NCBI GenBank assembly: GCA_018828385.1 | Contig: JAHJVE010000012.1 | Location: forward strand, 1-64,000 | DNA from: Gammaproteobacteria bacterium | GTDB taxonomy: Bacteria; Pseudomonadota; Gammaproteobacteria; Burkholderiales; Rhodocyclaceae | Direction of reading: 5' to 3' | DNA: 64,000 nt | The notes under the pieces: model-generated | The model's input: only the letters and a program-made list of their open reading frames with translations | What the model was told of the DNA's origin: nothing | Databases searched by the model: none | Program-made: the position numbers and the translations under genes | In this document: positions 35,766-45,202 of the stretch, piece after piece | Position numbering within the stretch: the stretch's first letter is position 1 | Layout of the letters: every line of letters begins with the position of its first letter

Positions 35766-37021
35766 AAGCACTGCTGACGAATACCTATAACAAGAACTTT
35801 TCCGGGGTAAATCCCATGCCAATCCTTTCCCTACCGCGGGCCGCCGGGCTCGCCTTCCTGGCTAGCGCCTTCCTGCTGGGCGCCTGCAATCGACCGGATA
35901 GCCCGCCGGCCGAAGCGAAACCGGCCACATCTGCCCAGGAAAAGCCCGGCGCCGACAAGACGACGGACGAACACGGCGAAGCCGGGCAAATGAAGCTGTC
36001 CGCCGAGGAAATCGAGACTGCCGGCATCCGGGTCGAAGTGCTTAAGGCGCAGCCCGTCGCCGACCAGGTAGTGCTCACCGCCACCATCCGGGCCAACCAG
36101 GACCGCATCGCTCATGTCGCGCCCCGCGTCCCGGCCCGGATCGACCAGGTCTACGCCAACCTGGGCGACGATGTGAAGGCGGGCCAGCCGCTGGCCCGCC
36201 TCGACAGCATCGAGCTCGGCGAGGCCCATTCTGCCTATCGCCAGGCGCAGAGCCAGCTGACGCTCGCCAAGGCCGATTTCGAGCGGGCGCAGAAGCTCAA
36301 AGCCGACGAGATCATTCCCGAGAAGGACTACCTGCGTGCCCGCAGCGAGTACGAGAAGGCCCGTGCCAGCCAGCGCGCCGCCGAAGACCGCTTGCAACTC
36401 CTGGACGCGGAGCACCGGGATTCGGAACAGGGACCAACTTCGCTCTTCTCGGTGAAGGCGCCGTTCGCCGGCACCGTCATCGAGAAGGCGGCGGTCCTGG
36501 GCGAATTGGCGCAGCCGGACAAGAGCCTCTTCACCGTCGCCGATCTGTCGACCCTGTGGATCGAGGCCAACCTGTTCGAGAAGGACCTCGGCCGGGTACG
36601 CCTGGGCGCGCCGGCCACCGTGGCGGTGAGCGCCTATCCGGGCGAAGCCTTCCAGGGCCGGCTCACCTACATCAGCAGCACGGTGGACAAGGAAACCCGG
36701 GCGGTGCCGGCCCGGGTCGAAGTGCCCAACCCGGATCGGCGCCTGAAGCCCGAGATGTTCGCAACCGCCGCTATCGCCACAGGAACCGCGACCCAGGCGA
36801 TGACCTTGCCACAGGTGGCGGTGCTGCTGGTGAACGGCCAGGCAATGGCCTTCGTCCAGGAAGCCGGCGGTTTCGAGCCCCGCGCCGTCGAGCCGGGCGA
36901 CAAGGTCGGCGACCGGGTCGTCATCAAGAACGGCATCCAGGCCGGCGAAGCGGTGGTCGTGGCGGGTGCTTATGCGCTGAAGGCGCGGCTGCTCAAGTCA
37001 AAAATCGGCGACGAACACTGA
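35762..37021 (+). CDS. RND efflux periplasmic adaptor (CzcB/CusB type), lipoprotein
   Basis: About 419 residues from ATG 35762, which overlaps the previous stop and has GGGAGGGG upstream. A second ATG at 35816 would begin exactly at a lipoprotein signal (MPILSLPRAAG..., lipobox LGAC), so it may be the true start. The adaptor domains are visible: barrel-sandwich AHVAPRVPARIDQVYANLGDDVKAGQPLA, helical hairpin with DLKADEIIPEKDYL-like sequence (QKLKADEIIPEKDYL), and VKAPFAGTVIEKAAVLGE. It links pump and outer membrane factor. There is no His-rich N-terminus, unlike the adaptor at 59930. Confidence 0.9.
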   Translation: MKALLTNTYNKNFSGVNPMPILSLPRAAGLAFLASAFLLGACNRPDSPPAEAKPATSAQEKPGADKTTDEHGEAGQMKLSAEEIETAGIRVEVLKAQPVADQVVLTATIRANQDRIAHVAPRVPARIDQVYANLGDDVKAGQPLARLDSIELGEAHSAYRQAQSQLTLAKADFERAQKLKADEIIPEKDYLRARSEYEKARASQRAAEDRLQLLDAEHRDSEQGPTSLFSVKAPFAGTVIEKAAVLGELAQPDKSLFTVADLSTLWIEANLFEKDLGRVRLGAPATVAVSAYPGEAFQGRLTYISSTVDKETRAVPARVEVPNPDRRLKPEMFATAAIATGTATQAMTLPQVAVLLVNGQAMAFVQEAGGFEPRAVEPGDKVGDRVVIKNGIQAGEAVVVAGAYALKARLLKSKIGDEH

Positions 37022-37033
37022 AGAGGCGCCCTC

Positions 37034-40000
37034 ATGCTGAATTCGATTGTCGATCTCTCGCTGCGCTACAAGGTGCTGGTGCTACTGGGATTCCTGCTCG
37101 TCGTGGTCTTCGGGGTGCAGGCGTTCCGCACGGTGCCGGTGGACGCCTTCCCGGATGTGACACCAGTCCAGGTCAATATTTATACCGAATCCTCAGGGGT
37201 CGCCGCCGAGGACGTCGAGAAGCTCCTCACTTTTCCGGTGGAAACCGCCCTGGCCGGTCTGCCCGGGGTCGACGAAATCCGCTCGGTGTCCTTGTTCGGC
37301 CTGTCCTACGTGAGCGTCTATTTCAAGGACAACGTAGACATCTATTTTGCCCGCCGCCTGGTCAGCGAAAAGCTCCTCGAAGCGAAGGAGCGGATTCCCG
37401 AAGGCTATGGGGAACCGACCCTGGGGCCGAACACCTCGGGACTCGGGCAAGTGTTCTGGTACACCATCGAGTCGGCCGACCGGAAGCTCTCGACCATGGA
37501 CTTGCGCACCCTACAGGACTGGACCGTGCGACTCATGCTGCGCACCGCGCCCGGCGTGGATGACGTGACTTCGTGGGGGGGCGACGAGAAACAGTTCCAG
37601 GTGCTCATCCAGCCCCAGAAACTGATCAAGTACGGCCTGACCTTCAAGGCGGTGATGGAGGCCCTGGCCGCCAACAATCGCCAGGTGGGCGGCCAGTACC
37701 TGAATCTCGGCCAGGAGCAGTATCTGGTACGCGGCCTCGGTCTGGTCACCGGCTCCCGCGACATCGGCAACATCGTGATTACCCAGCGCGAAGGGGCCCC
37801 CGTCTACGTGCGCGACGTGGCAGAAGTGAAAGAAGCCCCCAGCCTGCGTTTTGGCGCGGTCACCAAAGATGGCCGGGAAGTGGTATTGGGGCTGGCGCTG
37901 GCGCGCATCAACGAGAACGCCAAGAACGTGGTGGATGCGGTGAAGGCCAAGCTCAAGGTGGCCCAGCAGGCGCTGCCCAAGGGGGTCACCATCACCCCGG
38001 AATACGACCGCACGGAGTTGGTGGAGAAGGCGCTGAAGACGGCGGAAAGCGCCCTCCTGGAAGGTTCGATCCTGGTCGCGCTAATCCTCTTCCTGTTCCT
38101 CGGGGAAATCCGCTCGGCCGTGGTCGTAGTCGTGACCCTGCCGCTCGCCATGCTCATCGCTTTCATCCTGATGCAATATGTCGGGATGTCCGCCAACCTG
38201 ATGTCGCTGGCGGGGCTGGCTATCGGCATCGGCATGATGGTGGACGGCGCGGTGGTCATGGTGGAGAACAGCTTCCGGCTCCTCTCCCATCAGGCCGGCA
38301 AGCCGGTCAACAAGACGCATGTGATGCTGGAAGCGGCGCGGGAAGTGATCAACCCGATCGCGTTCGCCATCCTGATCATCATCGTCGTCTTCCTGCCGCT
38401 CTTCTCCCTGACCGGTCTGGAGGGCAAGCTCTTCAAGCCCATGGCGCTCACCATCGCCTTCGCCATGCTGGGGTCCCTCATCCTGACACTGACCCTCGTT
38501 CCGGTACTGGCGGCGCTGATCCTGAAGCCGAAGGAAGAGAAGGATACTTTCATCCTGCGCCATGCGAAGCGTATCTATCTGCCCTTGCTGGACTGGGCGC
38601 TTGACCGGAAAAAGACCGTGATCGGCGGCGCCCTGGTGCTACTGGCGGCGGCGCTGGCCCTGTTTCCCTTCCTCGGCAAGGAATTCATGCCGACGCTGCA
38701 GGAGGGCACCATCCTTTTCCGCGTCACCGGCATTCCTTCCACCTCGCTGGAAGAGAGCATCGCCGTCTCGAAACGCATCGACGCCGTGCTCAAGGAGCAT
38801 TTCCCCCAGGTGACCTCGACCCTCGCCACCATCGGCCGCGCCGAGAAGGGCGAAACAGCGGATGTGAATTACATGGAAATCCTGATGACCGCGAAACCGG
38901 TGGATGAATGGCCCAAGCGCCTATCCATGCCGGAACTCGCCCGTGAAATGCAGGAAACCCTGGAAAAGGCCGTTCCCACCGTGGTATTCGGCGCCACCCA
39001 GCCGATCCAGATGCGGGTCGAGGAACTGATTTCCGGCGTACGCGCCACCCTGGCCCTCAAGGTCTATGGAGAGGATCTCGCCACCCTGGATCGCCTGGCT
39101 GGGGAAATGAAAACCGTGCTCGACAAGGTGCCCGGCGCGGCGGACCTTTCTCTGGAAGCCAACAAGGGCAAGCCGCAGATGGTGATCAAGGTCAACCGCG
39201 ACGAAGCGGCCCGCTATGGCATCAACGCCGACGAAATCCTCGAAGTGGTGCAGGCCGGCATCGGCGGCAAGACCGTGTCGACGGTGATCGACGGCACCAA
39301 GCGCTTTGCTCTCCAGGTGCGCCTGGACGCAGCCTTCCGCGACAGCCCGCAGGCGATTGCCGACATCCCCATCCGCACTCAGTCCGGAGCGCTGGTGCCC
39401 CTGTCCCGGGTGGCGACGGTGGAGATGAACGAAGGTTATTCCTTCGTGCGGCGCGAACAGCTGCAGCGCTATGCGGTGATCCAGCTGGACGTGCGGGGCC
39501 GCGACGTGAACGGGTTCGTCCAGGAGGCTGAAGCCCGCATCCGGACGCAGGTGAAGCTGCCGGCCGGCTACTGGACCGAGTGGGGCGGCGCCTTCGAGAA
39601 CCAGCAGCGGGCCATGGCCCGGCTGGCGGTGATCGTGCCGCTCACCATCGGGCTCATCTTCATCCTGCTCTACACTGCCTTCAACTCGCTGACCCATGCC
39701 ACCCTGATCATCGCCAACGTGCCCTTTGCCGTCATCGGCGGCGTTTTCGGCCTGGCGCTGACCGGCCAGTACGTGTCGGTGCCATCGGCCATCGGCTTCA
39801 TCGCCGTGTTCGGGGTGGCCATGCTGAACGGCATCGTGCTGGTGTCCTTCCTCAACGACCAGCGCCGGCACGGGGCGTCGATTCGCGAGGCGGTGCGCCA
39901 GGGGGCCGCCCTGCGCCTGCGGCCGGTGCTGATGACCGCTTCGGTCGCCATCCTGGGCCTCATTCCCATGCTGCTTTCGCAGGGGGTGGGTGCCGAGACC

Positions 40001-40126
40001 CAGCGCCCGCTGGCCACCGTGGTGGTCGGCGGGCTGTTTACTTCGACAGCGCTGACGCTGCTCCTGCTGCCGCTCATGTATGAATGGGTGGAGTCCCGGC
40101 GGGAGCGCAGCAACCCCTCAACCTGA
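37034..40126 (+). CDS. Heavy-metal RND pump (CzcA/CusA, HME family)
   Basis: 1030 residues, the usual length. TM1 (VLVLLGFLLVVVFGVQAF) is followed by the HME signature VPVDAFPDVTPVQVNI, two large periplasmic loops, and the TM4 motif GLAIGIGMMVDGAVVMVEN (about 395-413) with the acidic residue used for proton coupling. It exports metal cations from cytoplasm or periplasm across the envelope. Substrate cannot be read with certainty; it diverges from the CzcA at 56725 (DAFPDVTPVQV against DAVPDITNVQV), so it may have a different specificity. AGAGG precedes the ATG. Confidence 0.92.
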   Translation: MLNSIVDLSLRYKVLVLLGFLLVVVFGVQAFRTVPVDAFPDVTPVQVNIYTESSGVAAEDVEKLLTFPVETALAGLPGVDEIRSVSLFGLSYVSVYFKDNVDIYFARRLVSEKLLEAKERIPEGYGEPTLGPNTSGLGQVFWYTIESADRKLSTMDLRTLQDWTVRLMLRTAPGVDDVTSWGGDEKQFQVLIQPQKLIKYGLTFKAVMEALAANNRQVGGQYLNLGQEQYLVRGLGLVTGSRDIGNIVITQREGAPVYVRDVAEVKEAPSLRFGAVTKDGREVVLGLALARINENAKNVVDAVKAKLKVAQQALPKGVTITPEYDRTELVEKALKTAESALLEGSILVALILFLFLGEIRSAVVVVVTLPLAMLIAFILMQYVGMSANLMSLAGLAIGIGMMVDGAVVMVENSFRLLSHQAGKPVNKTHVMLEAAREVINPIAFAILIIIVVFLPLFSLTGLEGKLFKPMALTIAFAMLGSLILTLTLVPVLAALILKPKEEKDTFILRHAKRIYLPLLDWALDRKKTVIGGALVLLAAALALFPFLGKEFMPTLQEGTILFRVTGIPSTSLEESIAVSKRIDAVLKEHFPQVTSTLATIGRAEKGETADVNYMEILMTAKPVDEWPKRLSMPELAREMQETLEKAVPTVVFGATQPIQMRVEELISGVRATLALKVYGEDLATLDRLAGEMKTVLDKVPGAADLSLEANKGKPQMVIKVNRDEAARYGINADEILEVVQAGIGGKTVSTVIDGTKRFALQVRLDAAFRDSPQAIADIPIRTQSGALVPLSRVATVEMNEGYSFVRREQLQRYAVIQLDVRGRDVNGFVQEAEARIRTQVKLPAGYWTEWGGAFENQQRAMARLAVIVPLTIGLIFILLYTAFNSLTHATLIIANVPFAVIGGVFGLALTGQYVSVPSAIGFIAVFGVAMLNGIVLVSFLNDQRRHGASIREAVRQGAALRLRPVLMTASVAILGLIPMLLSQGVGAETQRPLATVVVGGLFTSTALTLLLLPLMYEWVESRRERSNPST

Positions 40127-40169
40127 CCGCGGTGGCTCCACTCGCCGGGGCCGCCGCATGGAGAACGAC

Positions 40170-40508
40170 ATGAAAGAGATCAAGGCACTCATCCGCCAAG
40201 ACCGCATCGCCGACGTGCTCGAAGCATTGCGGGATTCGGGGCTGTGCAATTGCGCCGGGAACTCCGCTTGCCACAACATTACCGCCTCCCGGGTGCAACA
40301 TCCCTTCGCCGGCACCGATACGGCGCAGCAGCACTACGCGATGGATCTCGCGGAACCCGTCGTGATCGAGTACAAGCTCGAACTCCTGTGTAGCGATGAC
40401 CTGGTGGACACCTTGGTGGACGTGATCGCCAAGGCGGCGCACACCGGCCAGCCCGAACCGGGATGGATCCTGGTCGGCGCCATCGAGCGCGCAATCAAGA
40501 TATCTTGA
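40170..40508 (+). CDS. PII-like signalling protein next to the RND pump
   Basis: About 112 residues from ATG 40170 (GGAGAACGAC). It has the PII fold signature: MKEIKALIRQDRIADVLEALRDSGL at the start (given here in part), EYKLELLCSDDLVDTLVDVI, and the C-terminal strand GWILVGAIERAIKI. The T-loop region contains CNCAGNSACHN and an His-rich stretch in place of the uridylylation Tyr region of GlnB/GlnK. A divergent PII group (PII-NG) is known next to heavy-metal RND genes, which fits. It probably senses a nucleotide or metal and regulates efflux; this is inferred. Confidence 0.75.
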   Translation: MKEIKALIRQDRIADVLEALRDSGLCNCAGNSACHNITASRVQHPFAGTDTAQQHYAMDLAEPVVIEYKLELLCSDDLVDTLVDVIAKAAHTGQPEPGWILVGAIERAIKIS

Positions 40509-40559
40509 GGAGCAAGGGATGACAGCCAATCCATCCGCCGCAACGCTCCTGGCGAAACC

Positions 40560-41669
40560 ATGAATAGGCGCTTCTGGCTGCTCCTGGTCGCCCTGGCCGG
40601 CATCGGGCTCCTGGTCTGGTCCTTCCTCTCGGAGCGAGGCGGGGGGTGGGCGATGCGGGAAGTCATCACGATCAAGGAAACAGCTCCACCACCCGCGACG
40701 ACAGGCCCATATAGCTTCCGCCAGGCGGCACACAAAGCCATGTCCTCGGTCGTGAATGTCTATACCCTGAAACAGGTCGTTACCCGGCGCGGTCCGGGTT
40801 TCAGCCATCCCTTCGGGCAGCCGTTCGGCGGGCCGGCACCGCAGCCGGCGAGCAGTCTCGGTTCGGGGGTCGTCGTCAGCGCCGACGGTTACATCCTCAC
40901 CAACAACCACGTGGTCGAGGGCGCCGATGAGATTGCAGTCGCCTTCCCGTCGGGGGAAGCGGCCGAGGCTCGCGTGGTCGGGGTCGACCCGGAAACCGAC
41001 CTGGCCGTGCTGAAGATCGAGGCCAAGGGGCTGGTTCCCGCGACTTTCGCCGACCCAGCCAGCGTCGAAGTCGGCGATCCGGTCCTGGCCATCGGCAACC
41101 CCTTCGGCATCGGGCAGACGGTCACCCTGGGCATCGTCAGCGCCACCGGGCGCAACCGGCTCGGCATCAATACATTCGAGAATTTCATCCAGACCGACGC
41201 GGCCATCAATCCCGGCAATTCCGGCGGGGCGCTGGTGGATGCCTCCGGCGCCCTCATTGGCATCAATACGGCGATCTTTTCCCAAAGCGGCGGCTCCCTG
41301 GGCATCGGCTTCGCCATCCCGGTCAGCATCGCCCGGCAGGTCCTGGAGCAGATTCTCAAGACCGGGCGGGTCGAACGCGGCTGGCTCGGCATCGATGCCC
41401 GGGAAATCCGCCGCGAGAACGGGCGCCCGGACGTGGTCATCGCCGGCGTACTGCGGGGTGGCCCGGCCGATGTGGGCGGCATCAGGCCGGGTGATGTCGT
41501 CGTCGCCATTAACCAGCGGCCGGTCACCGACACGGTGGACCTCATCAACCAGATCGCTGCAGTCGCACCGGGCAGTTCGCTGGGAATCTCGGTCAGGCGT
41601 GACGGATCCGAACTGCCGTTAAGGCTGCGTGCGGGCAAGCGGCCGGCGCTACGCGGCGTCGAACAATAG
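40560..41669 (+). CDS. HtrA/DegS-type periplasmic serine protease
   Basis: 369 residues. An N-terminal signal anchor (WLLLVALAGIGLLVWSF) is followed by a trypsin-like domain with catalytic His in LTNNHVVEG (about 117-125), Asp in ETDLAVLKIE (about 147) and Ser in NPGNSGGALV (about 219), then one PDZ domain (GWLGIDAREI to RAGKRPAL). A single PDZ and uncleaved anchor resemble DegS; family S1C. It presumably handles envelope stress from metals. It is the last plus-strand gene of the RND-PII cluster, and the Tn3-like insertion begins 115 bp after its stop. Confidence 0.9.
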   Translation: MNRRFWLLLVALAGIGLLVWSFLSERGGGWAMREVITIKETAPPPATTGPYSFRQAAHKAMSSVVNVYTLKQVVTRRGPGFSHPFGQPFGGPAPQPASSLGSGVVVSADGYILTNNHVVEGADEIAVAFPSGEAAEARVVGVDPETDLAVLKIEAKGLVPATFADPASVEVGDPVLAIGNPFGIGQTVTLGIVSATGRNRLGINTFENFIQTDAAINPGNSGGALVDASGALIGINTAIFSQSGGSLGIGFAIPVSIARQVLEQILKTGRVERGWLGIDAREIRRENGRPDVVIAGVLRGGPADVGGIRPGDVVVAINQRPVTDTVDLINQIAAVAPGSSLGISVRRDGSELPLRLRAGKRPALRGVEQ

Positions 41670-41779
41670 ACGGATGGACGGGAAAAACTCGCGCTTGGGT
41701 TCGCTACCGGCCCGGGTTTTCTTGGCGGGCGCTGCTTCTCGGTCACCGATTTTCTCTTGGCATGCTTGGCATATCACCC

Positions 41780-41784
41780 TATTG
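41780..41784. repeat. Left copy of 5-bp target duplication TATTG
   Basis: TATTG immediately precedes the left 38-bp repeat. The same five bases follow the right repeat at 54254-54258. A 5-bp duplication is the Tn3-family signature. Confidence 0.75.
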
Positions 41785-41822
41785 GGGGTCGTCTCAGAAA
41801 ACGGGAAATCAAGCACGCTAAG
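41785..41822 (+). repeat. Left 38-bp Tn3-family terminal inverted repeat
   Basis: It starts GGGGTCGTCTCAGAAAACGG and ends GCACGCTAAG, the length and shape of Tn21-type ends. Compared with the right copy it differs at five positions (5, 7, 12, 18 and 21). Confidence 0.8.
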
Positions 41823-42193
41823 CCGGTTGCAGCGGTCGTAACGGCCTGTACGAGATCCTTGATCTCTTCACGACTCATTACGGCCATCAGGTCGACCACT
41901 TCTACGATAACCTCGTTCATGCTAAAACTGCAGTTGAAATCGCCTGGCACCTCGAAAGGGTTGTGCCACAATGGTTTCGAGTAAATCAGCGTTGCTGTAG
42001 ATCAGTTGGACAAAAATCCAGAAAAACCTTGCAGCACAGCGGTTTCCACGTACCCCTCCGTTCAACTGAGTTTTCTAGGTTCATCCTGATCCGAACCCCA
42101 AGCCCCGGGACGACGATCCGCCGTTCTGATCCTCCTGCGATCAACTCAACAATGCCGTCGGCATCAACCTTTGGCGGCGTTTCTCGTTGCCTT
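41823..42193. other. Transposon interior next to the left end, no supported gene
   Basis: 371 bp. A short minus-strand frame beginning MNEVIVEVVDLMAVMSREEI (about 41774-41920) runs outward into the repeat and ends TAATGLACLI-type sequence. A similar frame (TAAAIGLACLI) runs into the right repeat, so the similarity of the two ends extends slightly inward. Whether it is translated is unknown. Confidence 0.35.
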
Positions 42194-42202
42194 GTAAGCG
42201 TT

Positions 42203-42479
42203 CTACGCTACCGCACCGCTCGGCGGGTTGGCCCTGAGCGGCAGCAGTTCATCGATCCTGCTATAAGGCCAAGTGGGGAGTTTTTCGAAAGTGTCCCTGA
42301 GCCAGGCGTACGGCTCCAAGCCATTGAGCTTTGCCGTGGCCAGCAAACTCTGAATCGCGGCTGCTCGGCGACCGGCCCGCTCGGAGCCGGTGAATAACCA
42401 GTTGCGGCACCCCAGCGTGATCGGCCGGATGGAATTTTCCGCCGGGTTGTTGTCAATCGGCAAATCCCCATGATCGAGA
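42203..42479 (-). pseudogene. IS66 TnpC C-terminal remnant
   Basis: About 90 codons: HGDLPIDNNPAENSIRPITLG (catalytic Glu of the DDE triad, shown in part), CRNWLFTGSERAGRRAAAIQ, then the tail SRIDELLPLRANPP. It is the 3' end of an IS66 transposase; everything upstream has been replaced by IS3 sequence. Confidence 0.85.
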
Positions 42480-42735
42480 TGAATCGCCCCGGCTCTACTA
42501 GACACTCTGTAGCCGGTTGAAATACTGGTTTTCGAACTCTACCGGAGAAACGTCGTTTGCATAGCCATGACGACGTTTCGGGTTATAGAACATCTCGATG
42601 TAGTTGAAGACATCTCGGCGCGCTTCCTCGCGGTCGAGATAGGTTTTGCGGCGAATGCGCTCGCGCTTGAGTAGCTGGAAGAAACTCTCTGCGACCGCGT
42701 TGTCGTAGCAATTTCCCCGGCGGCTCACAGCCATC
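42480..42735 (-). pseudogene. IS3-family transposase (OrfB) C-terminal fragment
   Basis: The minus frame reads RRGNCYDNAVAESFFQLLKR (third catalytic acid region), then FNYIEMFYNPKRRHGYANDVSP and a stop. Just beyond the stop, TGAATCGCCCC at 42480 looks like an IS3 terminal repeat. The N-terminal two thirds of OrfB are missing; it is joined directly to the IS66 tnpB remnant. Confidence 0.82.
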
Positions 42736-43006
42736 GCCATTCGGCTTGGCTCAGGGTACAAGCGGCATCATTACTTTGCGGCCAGGTGAAGCGACCTTGA
42801 TGCAAACGCCGAACACATAACCAGACACCGGTGCCGTCCCAGACCAGCAATTTGATCCGATTGCCGCCCCGATTGCGAAAGACGTACGCCGTACCGTCGC
42901 AAGGTGATCGCCCCAGTGCTTGCTGAATTTGTTGTGACAGGCCGTCAATGCCCCGGCGCATATCGGTCGGCTCGACGACCAGCCAGAATTGCTCCGGCCG
43001 GATCAT
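42736..43006 (-). pseudogene. IS66 TnpB, 3'-truncated
   Basis: It starts MIRPEQFWLVVEPTDMRRGI and contains YVFRNRGGNRIKLLVWDGTG, the Orf2 core. The reading ends at AEWRWL, where IS3 sequence takes over, removing the last few residues. Confidence 0.8.
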
Positions 43007-43402
43007 GGCAAAATCTCGCGCAACCACTGCGCACAGGCATTGGCCTGGCTAACCGGCCAGGTGATGTGAATCGTTGTTTCCGGGCGGCGGATTTCGATCT
43101 GGAGGTTGGCTGCAGATTCCGGCTCCGGTGTGCGGAGCGTTATGGGAACCAGGGTGGTCGACGGCGGGGGCTTCGCTGATTCGTGCGACATCTTGCCCGG
43201 TGCTGTGGTGGCGGCCGTTTGTTGATCGCGATGGACCTTGACCCAGCGACGCAGGTAATTGGCGTTGAGTTGGTTGGCTAACGCAATGGCTGCGATCGAT
43301 ACGCCGGGTTGCAGGCAGGCTGCTAATTGCTTGGGCCTTGAATTCGGGAGAATGGCGGCGACGAGGCCGATACGCAGGAACGGTGATGAGGTTTGTGTCC
43401 AT
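43003..43402 (-). pseudogene. IS66 TnpA with a frameshift
   Basis: The N-terminal part YRPRRRHSPEFKAQAI is in one frame, and the continuation ACLQPGVSIAAIALANQLNANYLRRWVKVHR is in another, through to a normal Orf1 tail (LQIEIRRPETTIHITWP). One shift near 43320-43330 separates them. Confidence 0.75.
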
Positions 43403-43527
43403 GTGTCCACCAAAAATGTTGTGGACACAATGCTCGCCGTTGCCAACTGGATCAGCAATGAGGTCGGGTTAGACGCTTTCGTTGCCTTTCGATTCTCCGA
43501 CCACCATCACCGTCCGTGACCATCGGA

Positions 43528-43791
43528 ACATCAAATCAGGTGACCATACTTAGGCAGGTCGAGCTGCTCTTCAAGTGGATCAAGCAGCATCTTCGTATCA
43601 AGAAATTCTACGGCACGTCGGAGAATGCGGTGAAGTCGCAAATCTGGATCGTCGTATCGGTCTATGTCCTGGTTGCCATCGTCAAAAAAACGTCTCGGCC
43701 TCGATGCCTCGCTCTACACATTGCTACAGATTTTTTCGCTCACTCTGTTCGAGAATATGACCATCCAGCAAGCCTTTGCGGGAAACGACTA
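43528..43791 (+). pseudogene. IS4-family transposase 3' fragment, frameshifted
   Basis: The plus frame VELLFKWIKQHLRIKKFYGTSENAV through to VYVLVAIVKK is the C-terminal YREK-type region of IS4 transposases (shown in part). After a run of seven A at about 43683-43689 the sense continues in another frame (RLGLDASLYTLLQIF, then LTLFENMTIQQAFAGND, stop). Only the last about 85 codons remain. Confidence 0.75.
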
Positions 43792-44013
43792 AATTCCAGA
43801 GCAGGGCAATAACAGCAATCAAATGACTTTATTCGCGTTCTAACCGGACACTGCTGATACAAGTGTGCCAAACTTACCGGTGGGTAAAGATCGTAGTCTA
43901 CCGCGTAATTTTTGAGCAAGATGGACTTTCCGGGGTTTTAGCCAAAAACTCCCAACATTGACCATGCGGGATGGGCGGTGTTATTCCCGATCCGACCGGC
44001 AGAGGAGAAATTA

Positions 44014-45183
44014 GTGGAACGCAACATCGCCCCTACCGTAGTGCCACCGCCCTCGCCAAGGCAGGGCCCCCTCGTGCAAGATTCCTTGGAGACCGGAGCC
44101 ATCGTGCTCCGGCCGGAGCAGGTGCCGCAAGCCGAGCAGGCGCTTGCCGCGCTGGACTTCGCGGACGTTCCATCCGGCGACATCATCAAGATCGGCCTCG
44201 GTGCCGAACAGGCGCTGCAGAAGACCCTCGACGGCTTCCTCGCCCGGCTCGACAAAAAGACGGCGTCCAAGGTGTTCGCTCTCTTCGGGCGCCTGGAAAA
44301 AGGTGTCGATGACGCCAAGCTGCCTGAAATCCTGGAGAAGATCCAACAGGGTGAAGCCCCGGGGTTCTTCGCCGGCCTGTTCGCCAAGCTCACCGGCCGC
44401 AAGCCCGAGGAAGCCTTTCGCGAGTTCATGCAGGAGATCGGCGAGTTGATCTCGATCCGGACGCAGACGCTGGCCGACGAGATGGTCCGCCTGGAGGGAG
44501 AACTGTCCAAGGAAATGAAGACGCTGTTCGGCGAACTGCAGGCGCTGGAGAGCCTCAAGCAATCGTACGGCACGCACTTCGCCAGTTTCACCGTCGATGC
44601 TGCAGTGGCGCGGGCGTTTCTCGAAAAGGCCCGGCAGTACGTAGCGCAGCAGACTGTGGCAGCGGACCCTGCCGACGTGTCCGCCCAGGCACGGTTGCGT
44701 GAGTTGCAGGACAAGCTCAGCCTGCTGGAAAGTCGGGCCCTTGCGCTCGAAGGCACCTATACGCGCCTGCCGGCCGACCAGATGGTGATCCAACAGATCG
44801 AGGCCGCCGGAATCGCGACGCTGCAGGAGACCGCCACAACGGTGTCCTCGCGCTTCGCGTCGATCAAGATGACCTTGCTGGCTATCCACGGTGCATTCGC
44901 GGTCAAGTCGGTGCAGCAGATCGCCGAGCGCCAGGCGCGCCTCGACCAGCAATTGACGCAACTGCGCGGCCAGGCCACCAAGGACGTGGCAATCGCCGCG
45001 GCCAAGGCACCCGGTGACAACCGTGTCGCGCAGGCGCAGCAAATCGCCGCGATCATCACGCAGACGCGCGAGATCCACGAACTGGTCGAAACCGCAAAGC
45101 AGGAAACCGAAGCGAAGTTCGAGGCGGCGCGGCAGATGTTCGAGCAGTCGCGAGCCGAGCTCGCGGCGCTGCGCAAGGTATGA
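44014..45183 (+). CDS. TelA-family toxic anion resistance protein
   Basis: About 389 residues from a GTG preceded by AGAGGAG (another GTG frame start at 43978 has no such site). It is largely helical with coiled-coil character; typical TelA stretches are KIGLGAEQALQKTLDGFLARL and ETATTVSSRFASIKMTLLAIHGAFAVKSVQQIAE (in part). TelA-like proteins occur with TerD-type genes in tellurite/phage/chemical-stress operons; biochemical role unknown. First gene of a four-gene run (TelA, TerD, orphan, vWA). Confidence 0.85.
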   Translation: MERNIAPTVVPPPSPRQGPLVQDSLETGAIVLRPEQVPQAEQALAALDFADVPSGDIIKIGLGAEQALQKTLDGFLARLDKKTASKVFALFGRLEKGVDDAKLPEILEKIQQGEAPGFFAGLFAKLTGRKPEEAFREFMQEIGELISIRTQTLADEMVRLEGELSKEMKTLFGELQALESLKQSYGTHFASFTVDAAVARAFLEKARQYVAQQTVAADPADVSAQARLRELQDKLSLLESRALALEGTYTRLPADQMVIQQIEAAGIATLQETATTVSSRFASIKMTLLAIHGAFAVKSVQQIAERQARLDQQLTQLRGQATKDVAIAAAKAPGDNRVAQAQQIAAIITQTREIHELVETAKQETEAKFEAARQMFEQSRAELAALRKV

Positions 45184-45202
45184 CAACAACCCGGAGAAAC
45201 CC

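Larger units (their letters stand above)
42194..43402 (-). mobile_element. Broken IS66 copy, interrupted by an IS3 fragment
   Basis: A GTAAGCG terminus at 42194 starts the copy. It contains the tnpC C-terminus (to about 42479), an IS3 piece (42480-42735), tnpB lacking its 3' end, and a frameshifted tnpA. The 5' three quarters of tnpC are gone, so the IS3 arrival was accompanied by a deletion. Confidence 0.75.
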
